From: an uncultured Lachnospiraceae bacterium
Lineage (GTDB): Bacteria; Bacillota; Clostridia; Lachnospirales; Lachnospiraceae
Length of the DNA: 64,000 bases
Direction of reading: 5' to 3'
Assembly: GCA_905199445.1 (NCBI GenBank)
Contig: CAJKGK010000004.1
Span: 82,023 to 146,022 of the forward strand
The notes under the pieces are model-generated. The model did no database searches. It had not been told where the DNA came from and worked only from the letters and a program-made list of their open reading frames with translations. The position numbers were made by a program, and so were the translations under genes. How positions within the stretch are numbered: the first letter of the stretch is position 1; each line of letters starts with the position of its first letter. Shown one piece after another: positions 46,650-55,894 of this stretch.

Positions 46650-47540
46650 TCAGCCTTTAACCGCCCCCAAAGCGATTCCTTTGGCATAATACTTCTGGAA
46701 AAATGGGAAAATCAACATAATCGGCAGGATTGCCACAAAGGCAATCGCCATCTGTACCCCTGTGGTGGGAATTTTAGCCGCCGCTGCCGCCATGTTTGCA
46801 TCCGAACTCTGTGCCAGATACTGGATATTTTGTACCATCTGGTTCAAAAGGTTCTGGATATTATACAAATCCTGATTTTTAGTGATATAGTACAAACCAT
46901 TGGTCCAGTCATTCCAGTACGCCAGCCCTGCAAAAGTCCCCATGGTTACAAGAATCGGCTTTCCAAGAGGAATCACAATTGTCCAGAAAATTCTGAACTG
47001 ACTGGCTCCATCGATCTCGGCAGCCTCATAAAGCGTATCCGGTATACTGGTGGAAAAATATGTACGCATCATCATAACATTCCATGCACTCAGCAGCAAT
47101 GTCGGCAGCAGCTGAGCAAGAATGGTGTCTTTAATATGGAAGGTGCCGCTCCACATAATGTAAGACGGAACGATACCTCCGTTAAACAGCATGGTAAAAA
47201 ATACAAAAAACATCATAATTCTGCGTCCGGGCAGATTCTTTGTGGCCAGTGGATAGGCCATCATGGCTGACAGCAGCACATTGATCAGTGTCCCCACGAC
47301 CGTTACGCCGATGCTGATGCCATATGCTTTTAATATCTGTCCTCCCGACTTAATAATGTATTCATACGCACCTAACGAAAATTCTTTGGGGATAAAAGAA
47401 TACCCTTCCGACACCAGTACACTTTCAGCCGTAATGGATGACATAAAAAGCAGTACAAACGGCAGTATGATGCACAGGGTCCACAAAATCATGATTCCGT
47501 TAGACACAATCTGATAGGGTGAAAATGGTTTTTCTTTCAT
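46650..47540 (-). CDS. Carbohydrate ABC importer permease, LplC type (system 3)
   Basis: 296 aa, six helices, loop YEAAEIDGASQFRIFWTIVIPLGKP and ending QKYYAKGIALGAVKG. ATG 47540 is preceded by AGGAGG; the frame opens 48 bases earlier inside the previous gene. It lies ten bases after LplB. Closest relative in the window is 5705-6598. Confidence 0.9.
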   Translation of the reverse strand: MKEKPFSPYQIVSNGIMILWTLCIILPFVLLFMSSITAESVLVSEGYSFIPKEFSLGAYEYIIKSGGQILKAYGISIGVTVVGTLINVLLSAMMAYPLATKNLPGRRIMMFFVFFTMLFNGGIVPSYIMWSGTFHIKDTILAQLLPTLLLSAWNVMMMRTYFSTSIPDTLYEAAEIDGASQFRIFWTIVIPLGKPILVTMGTFAGLAYWNDWTNGLYYITKNQDLYNIQNLLNQMVQNIQYLAQSSDANMAAAAAKIPTTGVQMAIAFVAILPIMLIFPFFQKYYAKGIALGAVKG

Positions 47541-47550
47541 AAGGCACCTC

Positions 47551-48531
47551 CTAGAATAATGCGTTTTCTTTGCTGACTTTGCGTACAATACCGTTGGCTG
47601 TTAATACCAGTACAAATCCCACCAGCGACTGATAAAAGCCTGCTGCCGCTGACATTCCCACATTTCCTGATTCCATCAGGCCTCGGTAAACATAGGTATC
47701 AATGGTATTGGTTGTTGAAAACAGCAGTCCAGAGTTTCTCGGCACCTGATAAAACAAACCGAAATCCGAATAGAAGATACGTCCCACATTTAAAAGTGTC
47801 AGCGTAATCACCGTTGGCTTTAAAAACGGCAGGGTTACATACTTGATCTGCTGCCATTTAGTAGCACCATCCAGCATAGCCGCCTCATAGAGAGACGGGT
47901 CAATCCCGTTAATCGTTGATATGTAAATCAAACAGCCATAGCCCACACCTTTCCATGTATTCGTAAAAATAAGAATAAACGGCCAGTACTTGGGCTGAGA
48001 ATACCAGTTAATCGGTTCAAGCCCCAGGGCTGGTAAAATACTGTTGTTGACAATACCTGTACTCTGGCTTAAAAATGCAAATACAATATAGCCTAAAATA
48101 ACCGCTGACATCAGATACGGGAATAAGATAGCGCTCTGATACATCTTTTTCAGCTTTGTATTCATAGCATCACAGATAAATATGGCAAAAACAATTCCAA
48201 TGACCATATTAAGAATAATAAATGCCAGATTATAAAGCAGTGTGTTTCTCGTGATTACCCAGGCATCGGATGTGGCAAAAAGAAATTCAAAGTTCTTCAG
48301 GCCGCAAAACGGGCTTTCCCATATCCCCTGTCTGGCATTATAATTTTTAAAAGCCACAATGATTCCCGCCATAGGAATATAATTGTTAATAAACAGATAC
48401 ACCGCCCCGGGCAAAAACATAAGATACAGCGGTAAAAATCGTTTAAATTTTGCCAGCTTGCTCCCCCTGCGCTTTCCATGCACCGTCTCCTGCGCTCCGG
48501 CCGTAACTTTGGCACTGGTTTTTGATGTCAT
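47551..48531 (-). CDS. Carbohydrate ABC importer permease, LplB type (system 3)
   Basis: 326 aa with a basic N-terminal stretch (HGKRRGSKLAKFKRF) and six helices; loop YEAAMLDGATKWQQIKYVTLP. ATG 48531 follows GGGAGG by seven bases; an earlier in-frame ATG at 48588 lacks a site. It follows the GH51 gene in the same direction. Confidence 0.9.
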   Translation of the reverse strand: MTSKTSAKVTAGAQETVHGKRRGSKLAKFKRFLPLYLMFLPGAVYLFINNYIPMAGIIVAFKNYNARQGIWESPFCGLKNFEFLFATSDAWVITRNTLLYNLAFIILNMVIGIVFAIFICDAMNTKLKKMYQSAILFPYLMSAVILGYIVFAFLSQSTGIVNNSILPALGLEPINWYSQPKYWPFILIFTNTWKGVGYGCLIYISTINGIDPSLYEAAMLDGATKWQQIKYVTLPFLKPTVITLTLLNVGRIFYSDFGLFYQVPRNSGLLFSTTNTIDTYVYRGLMESGNVGMSAAAGFYQSLVGFVLVLTANGIVRKVSKENALF

Positions 48532-48610
48532 TGTAGTCCCTCCCTTACACATTACAAATAACGTTCCATTGTTCAGATCATCTTTCACCGTTTAGATCAT
48601 CTTATATTAT

Positions 48611-50155
48611 TCAGGCAATCTGAAACTGATAAACACTGACCGAAGCCGCCGGCACCTGCATATGCCAGGCCTGGCCATCAAAATACGGCGGCACTGTATC
48701 TTTGGCTCTGATCCGATCCGGTGACTCCCAGCTATTATATGCCCCCGGAGAATCGGCACAAAGTATGCTTGCGCTCTGTCCAATACACCGCCAGGGAAGA
48801 ACAAACACAATATGCTCGGATCTGCTGTAATCTGTATTAACAATGTTCAGATGAATCACCCCGTCCTTTAGAGATGCCAGCGGATAAATTCTGCCCCGTC
48901 CTTCATGTACTTCCTGGTCAATCTTCCTTAAAGAAAGCAGTTGGGCATCCCGATGAATCTTATACATTTCAAAAACATCATAATTTGGTGTTTTAATGAA
49001 TCTCTGACCATCGGTTAAAAACAAGGCATTAAGTACATTCACCGTCTGAGCCACACAGGCCATTTTAACCCGACTGCAGTTTTGATGAAAAATATCCAGA
49101 GTCAGAGCCGTTGTTATCGCATCTCTCATGGTCACCTGCTGAAAAAGTGCCGGCCTGGCCGTAAATGACGAACCATGCCAGTTGCCCCACTCACCTACCA
49201 CAAGATCACACTTCGATGCCGCTGACCATTGCACAGGCCCAGGCCATGCATCAAACTGCGAAAGACCTTCCTGGATTAATTCATACTGTTCTTTAATCAC
49301 TGTATCCAATTCAAAACAGCTTTCAATCACCCGATACCATCCGTCTTCGTCAAAACATCGATCTGTATCCTGGTCCTGTTCCACATTCCAGTTATAAAAA
49401 TGAAGATCATAACCATCTACAGGCGGTTTTCGATAACGTCCCAGTTCTTTGAAAAAATCTTGCGTCCATGCCACACGTTCCGTTGGTTTATTACCGTCCG
49501 GCCCACAGGCAATAAGCTTGATGGGATATTCCGGCGGATCCGTCATACACCGTTTAAAGCTGGGCGCCGCTGTGGCATATCTGCGGTACGCATCACAATA
49601 ACCGTGCGGCGTATAATTGCCACCGCCGGCCCACGGCTCATTTCCAATTCCCCAGTATTCTACATGAAAGGCCTCGGCACTGCCGTTTTTCTCCCGCTCT
49701 TTTTTTAGCGTGGTATCTTCTTCACGGTTGCAGTATTCCATCCATGTTTTCATTTCATCCACAGAACCGCTTAAAAGATTTACATTAATCCACGGTTTTG
49801 CCCCAACCATCCTGCATAAATCCACAAATTCATGGGTTCCAAACTGGTTTGTGTCCAGTTCAAAGGTTCCGAAATTTTCATTAAATGTCACCGGCCGATC
49901 CGCTCTGGGCCCGATGCCGTTGCGCCAGTGATAGGTATCCGCATAACATCCGCCCGGCCACCGAATCACCGGCGGCGCAATTTTTTTCATGGCTTCCACA
50001 AAATCCTTCCGGATTCCTTTCACATTTGGAATATGCGATGTCTCTCCGACCCAGATGCCATCATAAATACACCCGCCAAGCACCTCAATAAACTGTCCAT
50101 GAAGCATTGGGCTGATTTGACCGCAGCACTGATCATCCACATAAATCGTCACCAT
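48611..50155 (-). CDS. Alpha-L-arabinofuranosidase, GH51
   Basis: 514 aa. Acid/base Glu173 in YWGIGNEPWAGGG and nucleophile Glu322 in VVGEWGNWH, both in the GH51 pattern; RWPGGCYADTYHW at 65-77 lines the active site. There is no signal peptide, so it releases arabinose inside the cell from arabinosides imported by the adjacent transporter. The length matches intracellular GH51 enzymes. Start ATG 50155 with AGGAGG about ten bases upstream. Preceded by AraC-type direct repeats at 50221-50251. Confidence 0.9.
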   Translation of the reverse strand: MVTIYVDDQCCGQISPMLHGQFIEVLGGCIYDGIWVGETSHIPNVKGIRKDFVEAMKKIAPPVIRWPGGCYADTYHWRNGIGPRADRPVTFNENFGTFELDTNQFGTHEFVDLCRMVGAKPWINVNLLSGSVDEMKTWMEYCNREEDTTLKKEREKNGSAEAFHVEYWGIGNEPWAGGGNYTPHGYCDAYRRYATAAPSFKRCMTDPPEYPIKLIACGPDGNKPTERVAWTQDFFKELGRYRKPPVDGYDLHFYNWNVEQDQDTDRCFDEDGWYRVIESCFELDTVIKEQYELIQEGLSQFDAWPGPVQWSAASKCDLVVGEWGNWHGSSFTARPALFQQVTMRDAITTALTLDIFHQNCSRVKMACVAQTVNVLNALFLTDGQRFIKTPNYDVFEMYKIHRDAQLLSLRKIDQEVHEGRGRIYPLASLKDGVIHLNIVNTDYSRSEHIVFVLPWRCIGQSASILCADSPGAYNSWESPDRIRAKDTVPPYFDGQAWHMQVPAASVSVYQFQIA

Positions 50156-50220
50156 ATAATGGATGCCTCCTCCTTGAAACTTTGTATCTCCATTTTAGTG
50201 ATCCCGCGGATTAATGTATA

Positions 50221-50251
50221 TAACACTTCTTTGCACTTTATCACACTTCTT
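50221..50251 (-). promoter_or_regulatory. Candidate AraC-family binding site in front of the GH51 operon
   Basis: On the minus strand AAGAAGTGTGA (50251-50241) and AAGAAGTGTTA (50231-50221) are direct repeats exactly 20 bases apart, two helical turns, as AraC-type monomers bind. A TATATA-like -10 follows immediately, so the site would overlap the -35 region, the usual position for an activator. Confidence 0.55.
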
Positions 50252-50271
50252 ACTTAAATTTGATATTTTTA

Positions 50272-51500
50272 CTAATATTTCTTATTTTCACCCCCTGTTT
50301 CATAGCGTTTTTGATAATTACCAGGCGTCATTCCTGTAATTTCTTTAAAAACTTTACCAAAATGGCTCTGAGACGCAAACCCCAGGGAATAGGCAATTTC
50401 CTTTGGCGAACAATTTGTATAAACAAGCTGATTTTTTGCAAGCTGCACCTTCTGGGTCTTACAATAATCCATGATCGTTATACCCATTTTTTCATGAAAC
50501 AGCTTAGACAGATAATTTGGATTAACATTTAATTGTTCAGCCAGCTCTGCCACCGTAATTTTGTTGTGAATATTTTCAAAGATTAGATTCAGACATTTGT
50601 CCACCAGAGGATGAAAAGTTTTTTTGCCATCCTTATGTGCTTTTACAAGACGGGTAAACGCCATCTGAGCACTGCGGACAATTAAAAGAAGATTTGCCAT
50701 ATTGGTCTCGGCTTCAATCTGACGGATGTAGCTGTCGCTGAGCGCATAAGCCGCCTCCGAGCTGACACCGCCTTCCAGGGCAGACCGGGTGGATATGGCC
50801 ACAACCACAATACTTAGATTTTTTTTAGAACGAACCAGGTCTTTTGCCAGGATGCCCAGTTTTCCCCCTAAAGGAATATCCAGAGCATGTTTAAGCCCTT
50901 CAACATCTCCGCTGCGAATGCAGTCCTGCTCCAGCTTTTCCTGGCTATAGGCGTTATGCGCCCGTACCCCCCCCCGAAAATTTTTTCGTTATCCCTTTCC
51001 ATCCATTGATTTTGAATAAAAATCGGTGTCTGGGTACGAATATATTTTGTCTTAATATGATGTTCCAGCATCTCATTTAATGTTGTCTCTTTACCGGTCA
51101 TAAATTCATAAGCCATATGTACCACACGGCAAAAATCCACAAAATCCATCTCCGCCATCTGTATGGCCTGATTCTCAGGCACACGAAAACGCTGTCTGAT
51201 TGAATGTTCAGCCATTTTGAAAGAAACATTGGAAAGCACCGGTCCCAAAATGCACAGCATTCCCGACCGGTCTTTAACCACACCACAGTGGACATTTTCC
51301 AGTACTTCTTCCAGCATTGGATTTTCTCCCGAAATACGCTGTTCATATTTTTTCAGAAAACCAGACTCCAGATCCAATATGCCCATCTGCTCGGCTCTGT
51401 CACTGTTTTTCTCCACCATAGTGCCATCTGCTGTATACACCCCGATTGGAATATGTGTAATCCTTGAAAGATGTTTTGCAAAATGTTTAATATTCATCAT
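50272..51500 (-). pseudogene. AraC-family activator frameshifted at a run of nine G (possibly phase-variable)
   Basis: Codons from ATG 51500 give a sensor domain (HIPIGVYTADGTMVEKNSD). At 50975-50967 the coding strand has nine G; the frame after it runs to a stop at 50868, while the +1 frame continues with VRAHNAYSQEKLEQDCIRSGD through a complete AraC double HTH (TVAELAEQLNVNPNYLSKLF, SPKEIAYSLGFASQSHFGKVF) to 50272. Ten or seven G would give one intact 409- or 408-residue protein. In the present state the DNA-binding domain is not fused to the sensor. The target is probably the GH51 operon just downstream. Confidence 0.85.
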
Positions 51501-51676
51501 TTAATCCCCCACCCATACTGCATCATCAACCGCTTTGCCATCTAAATACGGTTCACTAAAAATAACTATATCACATTTCTCTAAAAAACAAAATATCACA
51601 AAAAGGCATCTCTCAAGGACCGCTTAAATGTTCGTTTTTTCGTTATTCTCCAAAATCCAGGAAGATAAATAGAGAA

Positions 51677-51705
51677 TTGCATGTAAGATTTTGATATGAT
51701 AAGAT
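51677..51705 (+). promoter_or_regulatory. Weak promoter candidate for the MATE gene
   Basis: TTGCAT (51677-51682), 17-base spacer, TAAGAT (51700-51705). The 308-base divergent gap also holds the repeats at 51704-51745 and the hairpin at 51749-51788; 51501-51676 shows nothing else recognisable. Confidence 0.3.
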
Positions 51706-51745
51706 AGATATAGCTTAATAAAAAATAGATATAGCTTAGCAAAAA
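51704..51745. repeat. Two 21-base tandem repeats in the MATE leader
   Basis: Copies at 51704-51724 and 51725-51745 differ at two adjacent bases. Each contains ATAGATATAGCTTA. They lie just before the GC-rich hairpin and could be a duplicated regulator site or a simple slippage duplication. Confidence 0.8.
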
Positions 51746-51748
51746 ATT

Positions 51749-51788
51749 CCCCGGCTTACAGAAAATTCACACTTCCTGCAAGCCGGGG
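51749..51788 (+). other. GC-rich hairpin directly before the MATE ribosome site
   Basis: Perfect arms CCCCGGCTT (51749-51757) and AAGCCGGGG (51780-51788), 22-base loop. It ends five bases before the GGGAG ribosome site. A T run typical of a terminator is lacking (TATTTATG follows), so control of translation or RNA stability is as likely as attenuation. Confidence 0.6.
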
Positions 51789-51808
51789 TATTTATGGGAG
51801 AAATGATT

Positions 51809-53197
51809 ATGAACACATCAGAAAACACTTCGGCTGCTGAGGCCGAAAACAAAATCATCAGCGGCGTGATCTGGAAACAGCTGATGCTCTTTTTCTTTCC
51901 CATTGTACTGGGAACATTTTTTCAGCAGATTTATAATACCGCTGACGCCGTTGTTGTAGGGCGCTTTGTAGGCAAGGAGGCCCTGGCCAGCGTAGGCGGC
52001 TCCACCAGCCAGATTATTAATCTGATTGTAGGCTTTTTTGTAGGACTGTCCTCCGGTGCAACGGTTGTACTTTCCCAGTTTTATGGTGCCCGTGACGCCC
52101 AAAATGTCAGCCACGCCATGCATACTGCAGCCGCCTTCTCTATCGCAGGCAGTCTGGTTATTACCGTTCTGGGCGTTATTTTCGCCCCTTCGCTGTTGTC
52201 TCTGATGAACACACCTCAAAATATTATGGCCGATTCAACACTTTATCTCCGTGTTTACTTTTCGGGCATTATTTTTGTGTTCATTTACAATATCGGTTCC
52301 GGTATTTTAAGAGCAGTGGGAGACTCTAAACGCCCCCTGTATTTTTTAATCATTTGCTGTATGATCAATATTGTCCTGGATCTTGTGCTTGTTCTGTTCT
52401 TCAAAATGGGCGTCGCCGGCGTGGCCATTGCCACACTGATTTCCCAGGCCGTGAGCGCAGTTCTGATCGTCATCACACTGATGCGCTCCACCGATTTGTT
52501 TCGTCTGGTTCCCAGGCAGATTCGCTTTCACAAAAAAGTGCTGCTTCGTCTGCTGGCCATCGGACTGCCCGCAGGACTTCAGTCAGTGATGTACACCCTT
52601 TCCAATATGACCATCCAGACTTCTTTAAACGGCTTTGGCACAGACACCGTTGCCGCCTGGACCGCTTTTGGCAAAATGGATGCCTTTTTCTGGATGATCT
52701 GCAGTGCTTTCGGCATCTCTATCACTACCTTTGTGGGGCAGAATTTCGGTGCCGGCAAAATTGACCGAATGAAAAAAAGCGTCCGGATCTGCCTGAGTAT
52801 TGCAGTGACAACAGCTGTGGCCATGTCCGCCCTTTTCTTTGTTTTTGGAAAATATGTTTTTCGCCTCTTTACCACGGATGCGTCCGTCATCGCCATCTGC
52901 ATCCAGATGATGGTCATGATGGTTCCCGGGTATGCGATTTATGTATTTATAGAAATCCTGTCCGGAGCCCTGAGAGGGCGGGGCGATGTACTGATTCCCA
53001 TGCTGATGACCTGTTTTGGCATCTGTATTTTTCGTGTCATCTGGGTCGTCGCTGTGGTCCCCCTGCGCAGAGAACTGAACACAATTATTATCAGCTATCC
53101 TGTGTCATGGATTATTACGGCAGCCTGCTTTATTGTGTATTATCTGGTACGGCAGCGGCAGTTTGACAAACAGGAGGCAAAACTTCCCGGCAATTAA
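51809..53197 (+). CDS. MATE-family multidrug/toxin exporter
   Basis: 462 aa, about 12 membrane helices in two MatE repeats. Typical stretches are IYNTADAVVVGRFVGKEAL near residue 45 and GDSKRPLYFLIICCMINIVLDL. Exports cationic compounds or toxins using a sodium or proton gradient. ATG 51809 is chosen because GGGAGAA lies seven bases upstream; ATGs at 51794 and 51803 are less well placed. Its 3' end overlaps the convergent GH2 gene by 68 bases. Confidence 0.88.
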   Translation: MNTSENTSAAEAENKIISGVIWKQLMLFFFPIVLGTFFQQIYNTADAVVVGRFVGKEALASVGGSTSQIINLIVGFFVGLSSGATVVLSQFYGARDAQNVSHAMHTAAAFSIAGSLVITVLGVIFAPSLLSLMNTPQNIMADSTLYLRVYFSGIIFVFIYNIGSGILRAVGDSKRPLYFLIICCMINIVLDLVLVLFFKMGVAGVAIATLISQAVSAVLIVITLMRSTDLFRLVPRQIRFHKKVLLRLLAIGLPAGLQSVMYTLSNMTIQTSLNGFGTDTVAAWTAFGKMDAFFWMICSAFGISITTFVGQNFGAGKIDRMKKSVRICLSIAVTTAVAMSALFFVFGKYVFRLFTTDASVIAICIQMMVMMVPGYAIYVFIEILSGALRGRGDVLIPMLMTCFGICIFRVIWVVAVVPLRRELNTIIISYPVSWIITAACFIVYYLVRQRQFDKQEAKLPGN

Positions 53198-54950
53198 TCT
53201 CTCTGATTTTTTCCGGTTCCAGTTTATATCCATGCTTTTCATCCAAAAGCCCGTTAATTTCCTGCTGAACATCTGACACCTGAGTATAGCAATAACCTAC
53301 AACATACGGAATACTTTTAATCGCCGTTGTGATCCGGTCAAATCGCTCCAGAAATTCAGCTTCATCCGATACGGTTTTGCCGTACCCCCAGGCACCTTCC
53401 TCACCACCAGAAAAAGCAATTCCTCCATATTCGCTGATTATCACAGGCTGCCCTCTGTATGTAAAACCATCGGCCAGGGCGGCCTTACTTTTATTGGGAT
53501 ACAGCCTTCCTGCTATAATATCCTGCAGATGGTCCGCATAGCGTTCATAAAAAGCAGCCCCATCCTCTTCATAATCATGAAGCGTAAGTATATCGGAAAC
53601 CGTATGCTCCCATCCGTCATTGACAATGACCGGGCGCATACCGTCAAAACTTTTAGTCAGATAATAAATGGATTGGGTAAATGCCTGCTGCTTTTCATCT
53701 GTTTTGATCTGATGGATCCCCCATGATTCATTAAAAGGCGTCCAGGTAATAATAGACGGATGGTTATAATTCTGTCTCACAACATCCATCCATTCTTTTG
53801 TGAATTCCTGCACCGCAGCATCATTAAACTCATAGCAGGCAGCCATCTCACTCCATACAAGCAGGCCCTTGACATCACACCAATACAGAAAACGTTCATC
53901 CTCGGTTTTCATATGTTTTCGCACACCGTTATATCCCATACTTTGTATTTTCTCAATATCCTCAATCAAAGCCGCCTCATCCGGCGGTGTTAGATGGGAA
54001 TCTGCCCAGTAGCCCTGATCCAAAATCAAGCGCTGATACAACGGGGTGCCGTTAAGCAGAATATTCCCATTGCTGATTTGAATATCCCGCATCCCAAAAT
54101 AGGAACAAACCTCATCCACGATCTCATGCTCTGTGTATATCCGAATCACAACCTCGTAAAGCGCAGGGTCATCCGGCGTCCACAAATGCAGCCCCCACGG
54201 GCTCTCCCAGGGTGCATACAAACTGATTTGATCCTCTGCATACGTTCGCTGAATCTGTCGGCATGAACGGCTTATATCGGTTCCCTCATAGGAAACAATG
54301 GTTTCTATCATATAAGTACCTGCACAGACTTCCGGTACCAGGTCATATATAAAATTCACTGCGGCAGCTTCCAAATCAGGGGTAATTTTCACAGCTTTTA
54401 AATGCACCGGATTCACATATTCCAGCCATACCGTTTTCCATATCCCGGTCGTCTGCACATACCAGCAGCCAAAATTATTTTCCATCCAGCGCTGCTTTCC
54501 CCGGGGCTGCACAATACTTTTTGAATCTTCCACCTTTACAGTAATTCTGTTTTCCCCGGGACTGACATATCGGGTAATATCAAATGAAAATCTCGCATAT
54601 CCACCCTGATGGGAACCAACCGCTTTTCCGTTAATCCATACGATTGTTTTAAAATCACTGCCCTCGAAATGAAGCAGAATTTTTTTTCCGTCAATCTCCT
54701 TTTCTTCAAGCATCACCGATCGGCTGTACCAGATATTTTCATGATGGCCCGTTTCATAAATACCACTCTTTTTTGTTTCATAAGTAAACGGCACCTGTAT
54801 GGTTCGATGTTCTTTGGGAAAATTCACACTCCAGTTTTTCTCCTGTCCCATGTTGTTATCATCAAACGCAAAATCCCAGCTTCCGTTTAAATTCTTCCAG
54901 TTATGTCTGACCATCTGTGGCCGTGGATAGTCTTTAATATAGTTTCTCAT
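53130..54950 (-). CDS. GH2 glycoside hydrolase (beta-galactosidase / beta-glucuronidase family)
   Basis: 606 aa, the size of bacterial beta-glucuronidases. N-terminal jelly roll (NGSWDFAFDD, WINGKAVGSHQGGYARFSFDIT), an immunoglobulin-like domain, then a TIM barrel with the acid/base Glu in WTPFNESWG and the nucleophile Glu in IISEYGGIAF. No signal peptide. Substrate is uncertain: glucuronide, galactoside or arabinopyranoside are all possible. Last gene of the system 4 operon, 48 bases after LplC. The last 20 residues are encoded antisense to the MATE gene. Confidence 0.87.
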   Translation of the reverse strand: MRNYIKDYPRPQMVRHNWKNLNGSWDFAFDDNNMGQEKNWSVNFPKEHRTIQVPFTYETKKSGIYETGHHENIWYSRSVMLEEKEIDGKKILLHFEGSDFKTIVWINGKAVGSHQGGYARFSFDITRYVSPGENRITVKVEDSKSIVQPRGKQRWMENNFGCWYVQTTGIWKTVWLEYVNPVHLKAVKITPDLEAAAVNFIYDLVPEVCAGTYMIETIVSYEGTDISRSCRQIQRTYAEDQISLYAPWESPWGLHLWTPDDPALYEVVIRIYTEHEIVDEVCSYFGMRDIQISNGNILLNGTPLYQRLILDQGYWADSHLTPPDEAALIEDIEKIQSMGYNGVRKHMKTEDERFLYWCDVKGLLVWSEMAACYEFNDAAVQEFTKEWMDVVRQNYNHPSIITWTPFNESWGIHQIKTDEKQQAFTQSIYYLTKSFDGMRPVIVNDGWEHTVSDILTLHDYEEDGAAFYERYADHLQDIIAGRLYPNKSKAALADGFTYRGQPVIISEYGGIAFSGGEEGAWGYGKTVSDEAEFLERFDRITTAIKSIPYVVGYCYTQVSDVQQEINGLLDEKHGYKLEPEKIREINCREVLPPVCQTAAAVPDNTQ

Positions 54951-54998
54951 AAAATGTAAATCTCCTTCTGCTACAATTTATTTATGGGTACTAACCCG

Positions 54999-55880
54999 TC
55001 ATCCCTTAACAGAGCCTACCGTCATTCCTTTTACAAAATATTTTTGAACAAACGGATAAATAATCATAATCGGAATTAATGAAATAAAAATCTGTGCACA
55101 TCGAATTGTCCGGTCATCAATCATTGATAACAGCTTGAAATCATCCAAACTCAAAGTACTTAAATCACGTTTTACAACAACAGTGTACAAATAGGACGCC
55201 AATGGATAACTACTGGGAAAATTCGAAAAGATCAAACCATCAAAATAACTGTTCCACTGGGTGACGAAAGAAAACAATGTGAGCGTGGCTATGGAAGGCT
55301 TTGCACAGGGTACATAAATTAAAAAACAGGTTTTAAACTGATTGGCACCATCTATAAGTGCTGCCTCCTCCAGTTCCTTTGGAATCCCCCGAAAGAAGTT
55401 CAGCATGAGAACAATATTATATACCGAAATTGTAGTCGGAAGAATCAATGCCCAGATGGTATCCATCATATGCAGATTCTGAATCAAAAGGTATCCAGGA
55501 ATCAGACCTCCAGAAAACAGCATAGTGAAGAAAAAAATCCATGTATAAACACTTCGGCTTCTCAACTGTGTATTGGATTTAGAAAGCGGATAAGCTGTCA
55601 TGATTGTAATCAGCATGGATAAGGGAACTCCAATGAGCACCCTTTCCATAGACTTAAGTAAAGCAAGCCAAAATTCCTTACGCTCCAATACATACTGGTA
55701 TGCACTTGTGGTAAATTCCACAGGAAGCAAAGAAACCTTGCCTGCAGAAACAGCAGTCGCACTTGAAAATGACATGGCCAAAATATTTAAAATCGGAAAC
55801 AGGCATACAGCCAGCAGCAAAGTCAGCAATGAATAGTTAATGATCTGAAAGACAATGCGCCCTTTACTCTTCTTTTTCAT
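54999..55880 (-). CDS. Carbohydrate ABC importer permease, LplC type (system 4)
   Basis: 293 aa, six helices, loop EAALIDGANQFKTCFLIYVPCAKP and ending KYFVKGMTVGSVKG. GAGGAGG precedes ATG 55880. It lies 14 bases after LplB. Confidence 0.9.
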   Translation of the reverse strand: MKKKSKGRIVFQIINYSLLTLLLAVCLFPILNILAMSFSSATAVSAGKVSLLPVEFTTSAYQYVLERKEFWLALLKSMERVLIGVPLSMLITIMTAYPLSKSNTQLRSRSVYTWIFFFTMLFSGGLIPGYLLIQNLHMMDTIWALILPTTISVYNIVLMLNFFRGIPKELEEAALIDGANQFKTCFLIYVPCAKPSIATLTLFSFVTQWNSYFDGLIFSNFPSSYPLASYLYTVVVKRDLSTLSLDDFKLLSMIDDRTIRCAQIFISLIPIMIIYPFVQKYFVKGMTVGSVKG

Positions 55881-55894
55881 GGAACCCCTCCTCT

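Noticed and set aside
51704..51745. CRISPR-like repeat unit
   Set aside because: Only two directly abutting copies, no spacers and no cas genes.
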